A stretch of 64,000 bases of DNA, taken from contig CM055613.1 in NCBI GenBank assembly GCA_029379385.1, positions 14,650,001 to 14,714,000 of the forward strand, in the 5' to 3' direction. This DNA is from Quillaja saponaria. Lineage: Eukaryota > Streptophyta > Magnoliopsida > Fabales > Quillajaceae. The translations under genes were made by a program, and so were the position numbers. This document shows positions 11,208-22,600 of the stretch, in pieces. The stretch's first letter is position 1, and the number at the start of each line of letters is the position of its first letter. The notes under the pieces were generated by a model. That model was not told the origin of the DNA and did not search any database. It saw nothing but the letters and a program-made list of their open reading frames with translations.

Positions 11208-13870
11208 GTACACATATAGATAAATTGAAATTCACTACCTTATTGGTTGACTTGGAACATGAAGTTATTTGACTAAATTTTAGTGATGAGTAATTTACTA
11301 TGTGGTTAAAAATAAAAGAAAAATGTATACATGTATATATATATAATAAAAATTATAAGATATGATTACTTATAATTTAGTATATTAGTAGTTTGTCTTT
11401 TCTCCCTTGGCTAAACCGACTTACTTTTTCCTATCTCTTCCATGGCAATGTCTTTTCTCCCTTGGCAAAACCGACTTACTTTTTCCTATCTCTTCCATTT
11501 GCCATGGATTGCTTGATTCTTTCCCGTTTCCTCAAGCTGGCCGTGAGATTGCATACACTTAATAGCTAAGTTTAATTCTTGGTAAGCTAATTACTTTCTC
11601 TTTCTTATAGACATAAAAGCTTGTATATTAGGAATTTGAAACTTAGACTGTTTAGAGGGAGTTTACAGTAGCTTATTATTGATTTTCCATCCTCCTATCT
11701 AGCGGCAACTCTGTTCTTTTTGCCTTATTTTGCTGTGCAAGGGTGGCTGTCTATGAAAGCATGAAAATCCTAGACTTTAGCCGTGAGGAATTGGATGTTT
11801 TCCTTGACCGTAAACTTTATTTTAATTCCTTTCTTTCTTGAAGTTGATTCATCAAAATGGGGCTATTGTTTGTCCTTAGTATGTGGAGGTTTTGTGAGTG
11901 AGGTTGACTGAATCTTAGAGCTGCCACTGGTGGGTTGATTATTCAACAACCACCCTGCTAACATCCTTTGCTTTGCCTCCACTTTTGTGATTTTCCATCG
12001 TTTTAGCTAAGATAAAGTGCAGTTAGGGACTGCCCTAGTTCTGCGTCAACATTCACCTCCCATTTGAAAAGTTACCCCTCTTGATCAAGGCAGCGAGAAG
12101 TTGCATATTCAGTAGGCAAGAAAACTGTGGGAGGTTGGATAAGTGTATTAAAGTATTTAAAGTAATTTGTACAAAATTATTAGTGGTAGTTTATATTAAT
12201 TAGTTATAAAAATATTTTAGGAAATGGAAAGTGAGTGATATGAAATTTTGGAGCAAACAATGTTGAAATTTTGTAATATAGATTCCTAATAATTGTGAAT
12301 GGTTAAACTGAGTCCAAAATAAATATATGATAAATGAGTAATATAAGAATAAAAGGAAGTGTAAAGATTGTGTTAAGAAGTATATATATATATATATGGG
12401 ATCAAAATAAAACATATTGATAAGATGTTGATGAAATGTAGAAAATAAGCTATATATATATTAAAATATGATCATGTAATGAATTAATTTTTGAATTGCG
12501 TATTAAGAGCGTAACTACGTATAATTGAGAACTCGTAAATTTGATTATGAAGGATCACTTTAAGTAATATATGAATGCATGATTTTTCAGCTTCAGATTC
12601 GTGTCAATGATATTCTGACACCACTGCAGGCTGGATAGGTTGATGAACCATATCCTTGAGCCTAGTGAGTAAACTACGTACTCTTTGGTTGCTAGATTCT
12701 TTATGTGCAATTATATGTGTATGTGAATAGACGTGTTGTATGGAAACACAAGGAAAGTATTTCAGTAATTTATTGAATTATGTTTGTTTGATTGATATGG
12801 GTTACTGTGTTGACATTGTTTATGTTTGATAATGGCCAACTCGTGAAACATTTTCTGGAAAATGATTTTTATTTCTGAAATTAAAAATCCAGGTGCACCT
12901 AGGATACTCTGATTTAAAAATCATGAGAAATTCTGATTCTGATAAATGTTTTTTTAAATTGAGTGCTCAGCCCCGGTGGGATGGATTGTGTACGGAGATT
13001 AACTTGTTGTGCGGGAGCGTAAATACCCGGTAGGGGGTGATACTGTTGTGCGGGGCTGGGTTACTCGTTGGCCCTTTAGTTGTTTTGTTTGATATCATTG
13101 TTCTGATAAGTTTGTGATCTTGTGTATCATATGAATTGTGAATTTGTGAAACTTACAAGATGTACGTGTAATGTGAAATGTTATATAATTATGTTATGTT
13201 ATTATATGCTTTGATTATTTTTTTGAAATATATGAATTGTGATTGTATGATAATTATAAGTACATACAAGTGCAATTAAATTTAGACTTGAGATTAATTA
13301 GTAATATATGTTTTGAGTGATGCTAGTACCCTCTAGGTACGTGATTTGCTCACTGAGTCTTTGTGACTCATTCCTTCTTCTGTGGTTATCTTTTTTAGTA
13401 TCAGGAAAACCCAGTTCGCTGTGTCAAGATTTGTTACCTACCTATACTATTGCAGCAAGGTATATCCCGAAGTCACATACTTAAAGCTGATAGGGTGACA
13501 CTTGCAGTCCTTTTAGGTGCCATGCTTTGTTGTGTATATTGAGTTAACCATGGTAACTCAAAGTGTGGGATAGGAGCATAGCTCTTTTGAGTATTTTGAT
13601 ATTATGGTTTAACCGTGAATTATACCAGGTTATTAGTATATATATACTGTTAGGCAGATTTCACTTTATTGAGGATCTTTGCCAGATTGAAAGTAAATAT
13701 TTATGTTTCATAGCCAGTTCTTGTCTACATTTTGATTCAGATAAATTTTCTTAGTCTTAACTATAGTTTGTGTAAGAGTCAATTGTGTTTGGCCATTGTG
13801 GATTTAGGGTTACGGAGGTTTGAGTATCCATTCTTCCGGTCAGTCATACCTTCATATGAGGGGTGTGACA
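10964..13870 (+). mobile_element. Solo LTR (about 2.9 kb) of a second, gypsy-type family
   Basis: It starts TGTAATAACTCGATAG and ends GGGGTGTGACA, termini typical of long-LTR Ty3/gypsy elements of plants. It is flanked by ATTGT (10959-10963) and ATTAT (13871-13875), a 5-bp target duplication with one later change. Removing it restores the unit sequence seen in the sister copies (GCAGCATTG...AGAAGGTAAAG). No internal coding region is seen and no second LTR copy is obvious, so it is a solo LTR or an LTR-only derivative. It holds a direct duplication of about 50 bp (11397-11500) and GC-richer stretches near 12960-13080. Confidence 0.83.
11397..11500 (+). repeat. Direct duplication of about 58 bp inside the solo LTR
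   Basis: CTTTTCTCCCTTGGCTAAAC through CTATCTCTTCCAT recurs immediately, with GGCAAAAC in place of GGCTAAAC. It is a simple local duplication. Confidence 0.8.
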
Positions 13871-14210
13871 ATTATAGAAGGTAAAGATGAGACCAAGATC
13901 ATTCTAACAGAAGCTGCAACATAAAGTTATGAAACTATATTCATGGTTACCTTTCAATTTCAGTGTTTCTCTGCATAGATGTTCATGTTTACTTTCTTGT
14001 TTTTATAAAGGCAATTAGGCTTGTAATTAAAGCATCTGGAATATGAATGAAATTTGGCTAAAGCCATTGTCTCTGTCTACGTTTTCTTTCAGTCTTCTTC
14101 CTCTTTTGTGAGTTTGAGAACTTTCTTCTCAAGGAAAAGGTTCACCATAGCCAAGAAGCTTGGCTTGAGTTTTCAGAATTACCCTTTGTTACAAAATCAT
14201 CCTTATCAAT

Positions 14211-14222
14211 TGGTATCAGAGC
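14211..14222 (+). promoter_or_regulatory. Primer-binding site (tRNA-Met type)
   Basis: TGGTATCAGAGC sits two bases after an LTR end (CTTATCA). This is the usual priming site of plant LTR retrotransposons for initiator tRNA-Met. Confidence 0.88.
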
Positions 14223-14340
14223 ATAGCCCTAGGCACCATAGCTTCATATCATTCCTTCCTATTTTCATCGTTCAACAATGGCAGCTCTTTAAGAACAAGG
14301 GCATAAATTACAGTAATTGTTGATCATAAAATTGAATGAT

Positions 14341-14700
14341 ATGATAAAAAACCTGCAAGCTCCTAAAGAAGTTAAACATACTCAAGAAATAACGAGTAAA
14401 GAATTCAAGAAACAAGGTGAAATCATGGCTGAGCATCAAGATCTACAACAAGAAGATGATTTATTGGATTATCAAAACCTAGCCAACCCAATTTCCCGCA
14501 ATACAACTAGTAGAAAACTCGGTAAATCATTTTCCTTCTATTATAATTCATCTAAAACATTACTCTTTTCTAGGACAGAGTTTAATAAAAAAAGATTTAA
14601 AGGCTTATGTGAATCTTATAATAAGGAATATAGCCCTAACAATTTCTCTGAGTGCAAGAATAAGCACATGAGTATAATTATGATTCCTGATGATGAATGA
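14341..14700 (+). pseudogene. Retrotransposon gag-like fragment, unit 5
   Basis: This is a sister of the 8958-9317 frame: MIKNLQAPKEVKHTQEI at the start and a KGLCESYNKEYSP...CKNKH zinc-knuckle relic at the end. It follows the best-preserved primer-binding site (14211-14222) and is the least damaged internal unit. A further open stretch at 14770-15009 is probably the continuation of the same reading after a stop at 14698-14700. Confidence 0.72.
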
Positions 14701-15309
14701 CTTTATGTTCAAGAACCAGGGGCTGAAGAGTGCCTTGGGTTCAAGAAATTAATTAAAAATGATGAAATCTTGCCTAAATTTTTTATGGTAGGGGATCATG
14801 ATGTTAAACTTACGAAGCTAGTTGTAAAGAATGAGACTTTGCGTGAATTCTTAAAGAAAAATGAATTTATAGTTTCTGAAATGCATAATGCTTATGGAAA
14901 AAAAAAAAAATATGCACTTTTCAACTTCAGATTTCAAATGGGATTCCATGAAAATTGTCTGCAATGGAGTCCATCAACCAGTGAGTTTGTTTATAGAAAA
15001 ATGGTATAACAAGAGATCCTTGATGTTTGGGTTTAAAGTAATAATGATGTGGGTGTACTCGATGATGGAGGAATGGTTGATTAATAAGGGGAAAGGTCAC
15101 TACAAATGCAGCATTGGAGAAGGTAAAGAAGAGGCCAAGATCATTTCGATGGAAGCTGCAACACAATGCCATGAAATTGTATTCATGGTTACCTTTCAAT
15201 TTCAATGTTTCTCTGCATAAATGTTCATGTTTACTTTCTTCCATCTATGTTAATTCTGGGTTGATAACCCAAATCCTTAAGGACAATGATTTTCTAAAGA
15301 ATAAGGGAT

Positions 15310-15544
15310 TGTTACAGGTCAATTTGGGTTTAAGGGTAATTTAGCATTTTGATAATAGTTGCTAGCTTATATAAAAGCAATTAGGCTTGTAATCAAGGCA
15401 TCTAAAATATGAATGAAATTTGGGTAAAGCCATTGTCTCTGTCTACGTTTTCTTTTTGTCTTCCTCTTCCTCTGTAAGTCTGAGAACTCTCTTCTCAGAG
15501 AAGAGGTTCGTTATAAGGTTTTTTGTTACAAATCATCCTTATCA
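15310..15544 (+). repeat. Outer 3' LTR
   Basis: It starts TGTTACAGGTCAATTTGGG, ends ATCCTTATCA and is followed by the GGAAG target duplication. It is 235 bp, slightly shorter than the 5' copy because of a deletion near 15510-15525. The preceding AAAGAATAAGGGAT is the likely polypurine tract. Confidence 0.87.
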
Positions 15545-15549
15545 GGAAG

Positions 15550-16255
15550 TCAGGAGAAAGAGAAATGCGGCAGATTGAGGTAAAGAAACAGAAGGCAAGA
15601 AGAGGAGAGGAGAGAAAGGTATGAATTCTAATGAGATTGTTGCATCAAAAGGTCGATGGGCAAGCAACCACCGATATCGGTATTTTAGTGCGGTATAGTA
15701 CCATAAGGGTATACGGGTTCGTCATTTTAAAAAAAATTACAATATGACAGAGTACATACATTAAATTAAATAATTAAAATTATAAAATATATTTTATATA
15801 TGAGAAGAGACAAAGGTTTACTAATAAAATAAAACTCACTAAATACAAAGAAATATTACTAATTACATAAGTAAAGAAAATTAATAGGTGTATAGTTATG
15901 TAATTAAAAATTCTATTCAAAATAATTCCATGAAAACTAGTTTTTTGTAACGCTATTTCTTATTTTGTTTGTTAATATGCATAAGTTTTCTTTAATTAAA
16001 GCTAATGACTCAAGATATCAAATTAATTGTATTTGAAATTAGGAAGAAAAAATATTAGCATGTATGCAATACGTCCAAGGTGTATCAGAGGAGTATAAGT
16101 ATCCGGTGCGTAACTTGGTACGACATGCATTTTGAATTGCCCGTGTTTCATAGTTGATGGGTTTAGGATAAAATTGAAGACAGAGTGCATAGCTCTGTAA
16201 GGTTGAAGACTTGGCAGAGGAGGTGGGAATGAGTGTGGTAGTGTAAGGTAGAGAG
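15550..16255. other. Non-coding spacer after the retrotransposon
   Basis: Purine-rich at its start (15550-15630), then AT-rich from about 15720. I see no supported gene. A 197-codon minus-strand frame (16023-16616) overlaps its end and the minisatellite but has no recognisable domain. Confidence 0.5.
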
Positions 16256-16390
16256 GATGTTGGTCAATATAGGTAAAGGGTAAAGAGGTAAGAGCCCTGA
16301 GATGTTGGTCAATATAGGTAATGGGTATAGAGGTAAGAGCCCTGAGATGTTGGTCAATATAGGTAAAGGGTAAAGAGGTAAGAGCACTCA
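16256..16390 (+). repeat. 45-bp minisatellite, three copies
   Basis: Three head-to-tail 45-bp units lie at 16256-16300, 16301-16345 and 16346-16390. Each begins GATGTTGGTCAATATAGG and differs from the others at only a few bases. 45 is a multiple of three, so the minus-strand frame through it reads as a 15-residue repeat. Confidence 0.92.
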
Positions 16391-16748
16391 GGTTATGGTG
16401 TAGGCATGAACCTGGTGAAGTTGTTTGGTGGATTTGCCTTGTTTTATTACATGTTAGATACTCATACGACAACATAGGTTGCTCCAATATTAAGGTTTGC
16501 AGTTTGGATTCAGCTATAGAGGAAATGAAAAAGAAAAGGCACGAGATAAGATTCTGAAAATAAAAATTGGTGCAAAAACTAGAGGAGGGAAAATGAGAAT
16601 TGAGGGACAGAGTCATAGAGAGAATGAAAAAGAAGAAGAAGCTAAATTACACTTAGTCTTGTAGTTTTACTGTTTTTTCAAATGGATCATTATATTTTGG
16701 ATTTCTTCAAACACTTCAATCAAGCAAAAAAATTGATGCAAACAAAAG

Positions 16749-16830
16749 CGTGGACGGCAGGATTCGAACCTGCGCGGGCAGAGCCCACATGATTTCTAGT
16801 CATGCCCGATAACCACTCCGGCACGTTCAC
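16749..16830 (-). tRNA. tRNA-Ser (anticodon AGA)
   Basis: An 82-nt cloverleaf is readable on the minus strand. It has an anticodon stem CATGA/TCATG around loop CTAGAAA (anticodon AGA), the long serine variable arm (TGGGC-TCT-GCCCG), and a T-arm with GGTTCGAATCC. The internal A and B boxes are intact. A run of T's on the transcribed strand shortly after the 3' end (16725-16735) could terminate Pol III. One oddity is an A-C mismatch at the fourth acceptor pair (GTGAACG against CGTCCAC), where the usual gene has G-C. It may be functional or a slightly decayed copy. Confidence 0.93.
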
Positions 16831-19600
16831 TCTGACGTCGTCTTGTTCTTTTCTTTATTATACAATTATATTTCTGTCTTAAAAAAATTGGAAACTGTCC
16901 TTCTCAAAGAAGCAAGTGAATAGGGTGGCCTAACAAGTCACTACAATGGGTTTCATTATTGAAGACTTTCCAGAGTAGGATCCATATAGTATTCACAATT
17001 ATGAGCTCTCAAGGTGCATGCACGTATAAATTTCACAACTTTCATATGCTAAAAATAAAAATAAATTACATGTACCAGTTTGGGTAATTGTTTGGTTGGT
17101 TTGTTCTTGCACATAAGCTCATCATGTGGTACTAAACTAATGGGATAATGACCAGTTGAGTAATGTCTTTGTTAGTGCATAAGCATTCTTAAACGATCGA
17201 GGTCCTTGATTGAAATCTCTCACCTATTATGTTTTTGATGTTCAAAAAAATGGTTAAGATAAGGTGGAGAAGAAATGGAACTTAATTTCTTAATAGACAG
17301 GTATGTGGGTTGCAGAGCATGTATCAGTATAGGTGTGATAAAATAAAAACATGCTGGCAGGGGAAGGACACCTCACCCACCCCATTGCCAACCATGTGAA
17401 CAAGAATGCAGCAACCTAAACTATAGTTGCAAAGAGGACCAATTACTGTTTCCCTTTTACAAAGGATACTATAGTCTGAATTTGGTCAAGTTGGCTAAAG
17501 AACTTTACCCTCATGTGCAAGTAATTGGATGGAAAGAGTGAACAGAGCACATGCTTTCCTTATGATAATAATAATCCAATTAGGTTCCAAAATTTAGACT
17601 ATTTCATTAATTATACAATGTCAGAGGAGTTTTTAACCAAAAATAAAATATAAATTAAGCTATTAGATTGTATGTTTATTCTTTGTTTCTGTTACTGTCT
17701 TTCCATATATAGCAGTCCCCACTAAAGATTCGTGCCTTTGGCCATATATATTCTCAGAAGCAATTAGCAATCCCACTAAAGGTTACATAGTGGATGGTGT
17801 CAATTAATTAATGGTACCCAACAAAGTTAAAGTCTAAATCTACTACTTATTCTCTCTTTAAACATATATCTGTTTGTGTTTCCCTAACTTCTTTAACTAA
17901 CTTTTTATTATTATATTATTTCATTCACTTCTTTAGAGAAGGAACCATACACCTGTTATCAATTTCTACAATCTTCTTGCCCTTACCATTTTAATATTCA
18001 TTTCCTGTTAGCTTTAATCACAAGGAGTGAATAGGCTCTATCCTTCATACTCTCTCCATTTGTTTTTTAGAATATTGTTTTGATTTGTGTAAAGTAGAAG
18101 AGGAGTAATAATATTCTTCTATTAGTGATGGGAAGTAAGCGTTAGCCTCTTTAACCAAAACAGAATAATTTCTTAGGGGGACCATTCCAAAATTGATCCT
18201 TTTTAGTCTTTGCTAGCTGATCTGTTTTGTTTGTCTTCTTTCTTTTCTGTTTTTATAGTATTGAAAATCAGGGTGTTGCCACCAAGCATATTACCTTTGG
18301 ACAGATATATAAACTGGAGTCTTAGGGAAGAAAGTAAGAGAGAACTTGTCTTTCCCAGTTCAATCTAAGTTTAAGCCTGGTTGCTATGGAGCAAAAGGAA
18401 AAGGAAGAAGGTGATGAGGAGGAAGAGCCAGACGATGACGGCGGCTAAATTCTCAGTGTTCTTCATGCATGAAATACTACTCTCTTTACTTCCCTGAAGG
18501 GAAGAGAAGGAGAGAAAAAGGCAAGTCGTAGAGGCAAAGGGAAGGCAAAGCCTTTCTTCCAGGTTCCCATCATGAAACTGCTTAATTCTGTACTGGTTGA
18601 TTAAGCTATGACAAACAATCTATAGTACCCCTTTACAAATTGGCTTTTTATATTGGTTTGTTTAATTTTCTTTTTCATGGCTTCCATTTTAAGGTTTCAG
18701 TCTCCTAGGATGCAGGAACTTTATTCCCCATTATTATTTTGCAAGGATTTTCTAAGCCAAACTATGTGTTTGTGAAGAATGTCAAACTACAATAGTTGAG
18801 AAGCCAGGGCTAAACAAGACCTGTGAAATGTTAGTTTTTGTTTAATGTGATTGAATAAAGCAGATTACTGTTTTTTGAGTGAAAATGTGGATAAAAAGCT
18901 GACTATACCTGAAGTTACACCATATATATATGCAGATTATGATAATTACAGTGGTTATTAACCAGTAATGAATCAGAAAGTGTAGTTTGCCTGCACAGAG
19001 ATGCATCTAAGCAAAGTAATGGCAATAATGTTGTAGCCATTCATTGATAGAATGCAAACTACTCTTATAATTGAAAGGAATGTTAACAACAAAACAAACA
19101 TTGGTCAGACAGATAAAATCTTTTGTCATCTCCGGTGCATTATATCCAAATTCTCAAGTTTACTCAGCTTTTTAAAGGAATATAGAATCCATCAACCCTA
19201 CTCATGAATGAAGATTCTGATGGCAACAAGTAAAAAGCAATTAGGCAGGCTATATTGAAGCTGCTTGCAATCAGTATTGCTAATATGAAGGAGCCAAACA
19301 AATCTGAGACTTCTTCATTACACTGGGAAGAAACAATATGAAATTCATTTTTCTTTCTTTATTCACTACTTAGGGATTTTGGGACATTATATAAGGTAAC
19401 ACCTATTGCCTCTTTGTCAAACATCTAGACGTGCTACAGCCCTAATTTCTCAATACTTAGTTCAGATAAGCATGGGAAAAACTTTCTGACTACAAATTCA
19501 TGTTCCCGATACCCTGGAGGGGAATGACCATCTAATATATGACTCAACCAAAACAATATAACCTACTTGATTACTACTCTAATTTTTATCTTCCGCATCA
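16831..19600. other. Intergenic spacer, AT-rich
   Basis: No long open frame or mobile-element terminus was recognised. The only gene-like signal is a TATATAAA box near 18306. About 80 bp downstream comes an ATG for a 20-codon acidic frame (MEQKEKEEGDEEEEPDDDGG, 18387-18449). This could be a non-coding transcript or a leader ORF, but support is weak. Confidence 0.4.
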
Positions 19601-19673
19601 ATGATTTAACAGCATTGTTACTTTCCTGGAATCAGCTTAGAGGCCACCATCTCGGGTAACAACTACAGCACTT

Positions 19674-22600
19674 CTAATCAAGGTCTAGACTCTTCTTCAT
19701 ACTCTCGTAAACAAGGTAGGTAATGCTTGCAGCTGGCACAACTTTGAGGAGATTTGGAAAGAGTCCTTTGTAGAAACCTCTAAGACCCTCCTGCTGAAGG
19801 GTTCTCCAAAATACATCAGACATTCCCTTATATGGAGCAGAAGTGTTAGAAGGTTGTGCCTGCATTCTGAAAATTTTGATAACATAAGTATCAACATAGC
19901 ATAAAATCAACGAACAGAACTAGCTAAGCACAACCACAACAGACACCATTCACATGCCTTCAACATTCCATGCGCCCCCTTTTCCTTTCCGTAGTTTTGG
20001 GGGTAGGGGGGAGGTTGGAGGACAAACAATAGCAATTTCTCACACAAAATCATACCTTGTACGAATGACCTGCAATGGGTAGACACAAGTAGCTCCAAGA
20101 GCTCCTGAAATTGTTCCACAACCTAATTGCACAAGAGGACCAGCTTCTGCAAAAAGATAATGGTTAAGATTTCAAGAAGGAATTTTCTAAAGAACTACCA
20201 CAAACAAGGAGAATAAATTATAATTTGAAAGAAAATTATGGATACAGTAAAGGTCATACCACTATCATGAAGAACATATCTCTTTGACAAATCTTTCAAG
20301 GTGTCATAAGCAGTGAGATCAATGCCTGCATAAGGAATTATACCAAGAATAGATGGTATAAGACCCTTGTAGAAGGCCCGAGGTCCCTCCTGAACCCATA
20401 TATCCTTTGTCAGTGTCCCCAGGTTAGGACACTTTCCACCTTCAGAAGCACAAGTTTGTAACCTAGTTTTAATGAGATCCAGTGGATAGACAGCAGTCTG
20501 TGCCACCGCACCTGCCATTCCACCAGCAAGGAGTCTACCTGAGGTACCAATATCTCCCTTGTTTCCTTGACTATCTCCAATAACATTTTTCAACATTTCA
20601 TAAGCATAAAACTTTATGGCACTTTCCGGTGCTACCTTCACAACATTCAATCCATTACCTCGGAAAAATCCCAATAAACCACCTTCCTGCCATATCTTCT
20701 TTACAGCTGGCATAACAGAAGCACGTGTTGTCTGAACTTGTAAGGACCACCTTCAGACGGTCAAGAGGAGCAGTTGCGGTACGAGATGCAGCTCCTGCTA
20801 TTCCCCCAGCAATGAAAAATTTGCTTCTATGTCCATGCTTGCTGATACCTTCAGGAATGACAGCTTGTTCTCCAATATCTACAAGGCATACTCTTTCCCA
20901 GTGATGGTATATATTTTCAATAGTTGCTTCATGTGGATACAGTAGAAGAAAATCTCTCCATTCTTCGAAAGTGATAATTCCATTATTGTCCTTATCAACA
21001 TGCTCCACAAACCGAGCAAGTTCCTCATCATCCATTTCAATCCCTGCAATGTATAAACTGCCAAGGCTAATGACAAAAAATATGGAGAAAATAAAAAACA
21101 AACAGAAAAGAACAGCATATTCAGAGTTGTATGAATGGAAAAAAAAGAAGAAGCACATTTCATTATATATGATGTAAACAATGAATGAATAATGAAACAA
21201 ATTAAGGCCAATTTGGATTAAACAATGATATCATGCTTCCAAGGATATATCTTCTCTCTCATTCCTATCCCTCTCTTTTCTTCTCTCGATACTTATTCCA
21301 ATTTCCAGTACATATAATTTGCATCAACACATTTCCTAAGTCAGACAGTACATCAGCAAACAGATACAGACAGTCACAACAGGACCAAAATAATTATTAG
21401 GAAAAATAAAAGCTACATTTTTACTATGGTGGCAAAAATCACATAAACATATGATTAATCTTCCTGACCTCAATGCATTAAGGTTTCACACAGCATTTAT
21501 ATTAGATACAAACTACCAAAGAACTTTGCACCATGTCTTATATATTCAGTTATTCACTGAATTAAGAAACCTTCCTGTTTTTTTTATCATAGTCTTTATT
21601 TGAACTATAGAATCTGCATAGCTTGAAGAGCTCATGTTTCATGCAGTTGGTCTTTAAGAATGTAATTATATTCATGATGCATAATATATCAAAGAAAAAA
21701 AAGAATAATTATAAAATCAAACCTTCTAATGGCATACTGATTCACAAGACTAAATTCTAATACGAATTTCCTTTAGGAATTTGACCAAACTACCAAACTT
21801 TTAAGAGCCTCAAAACTCATTAAGTTCTATTTCTAAGGTAATCCAAATCTAATAACAGACCCACGTACGCATTTATCTTTCTTCAATTGCTGTGAACTAA
21901 GCTCTACGAGCCAATGTTATTAAAGGCATACCTCAGGCTCAAAAGGAGAGAGGCTGCAGCCCCCTCGCCTCTGCACCCCTCAAGTGAGGCTCATTCACTC
22001 AGATGAGGCCTAGGCTCTTCAGGAGCGCACCTAACCCCCTTAGGCTCAGCCCCTAGCCTCCACCTAGGCTCTTAGTTGACTACTTGTAGGACCTACTAGG
22101 AATTTAGAAAGCAAAAGCACTAATTTTATCATTTTTGGCTTAGAGATAGTTTTTACTTGCTGAACTTAGTGGACTACTTTATGGTCCTCTTGTCTTTAGC
22201 TAAAAATTTTTCTATTTTTTTCCCCCTATTTTTTACTCTTTCATAACATATTGACACTAGTTTTTACTTACTGAAAACCTGAAATTCTTGCTTGTAGCAA
22301 TTTTTCTGGTTTCTTTAGCAGGGTGCCTAGCTTTCCTCAGGCTTGCGCCTGCGTCTAGAGCCAAGGCTCCAAAGACCCCTCATGCCTAGGTGCACCTAGA
22401 GCCTTTAATAACAATGCTATGAGCTCCACTCGTGCCAGGCCTATTTCAAGTGTTATAGTGCATTAGCAAAGAAAAGAATGAACTCCATCAACCACAAATA
22501 GGGTATGACAACTATGTGTACCCAACTGCAATAAAGCTTTTGGTGAATCAGCCAACTGAAGCACACACAAGAAACAATATATGGCATTGAGAATTGTTAA

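Larger units (their letters stand above)
7696..15549 (+). mobile_element. Multimerised non-autonomous LTR retrotransposon with 5-bp target duplication
   Basis: The outer LTRs at 7701-7961 and 15310-15544 both begin TGT and end CTTATCA. They are flanked by the same five bases, GGAAG, at 7696-7700 and 15545-15549, so this is one insertion event. A primer-binding site complementary to initiator tRNA-Met (TGGTATCAGAGC) is clear at 14211-14222, and a one-base variant lies at 10060-10071. The inside is a tandem array of LTR-gag-tail units of about 1.23 kb. All share the same junction (TTTACTTTCTTGTTTTTATAAAGG) near 8915, 9847 and 13993. No reverse transcriptase, RNase H or integrase is present, so mobilisation would have required a partner element. 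The gag remnant has a Ty3/gypsy-like zinc-knuckle relic. Confidence 0.88.

Noticed and set aside
14927..15244. Antisense frame of 105 codons in the retrotransposon
   Set aside because: It lies opposite the better-supported sense-strand element sequence and has no matching frame in sister units.
16023..16616. 197-codon minus-strand open frame
   Set aside because: Its middle is the 45-bp minisatellite, the rest lacks any domain or start context, and no splice signals tie it to other exons.
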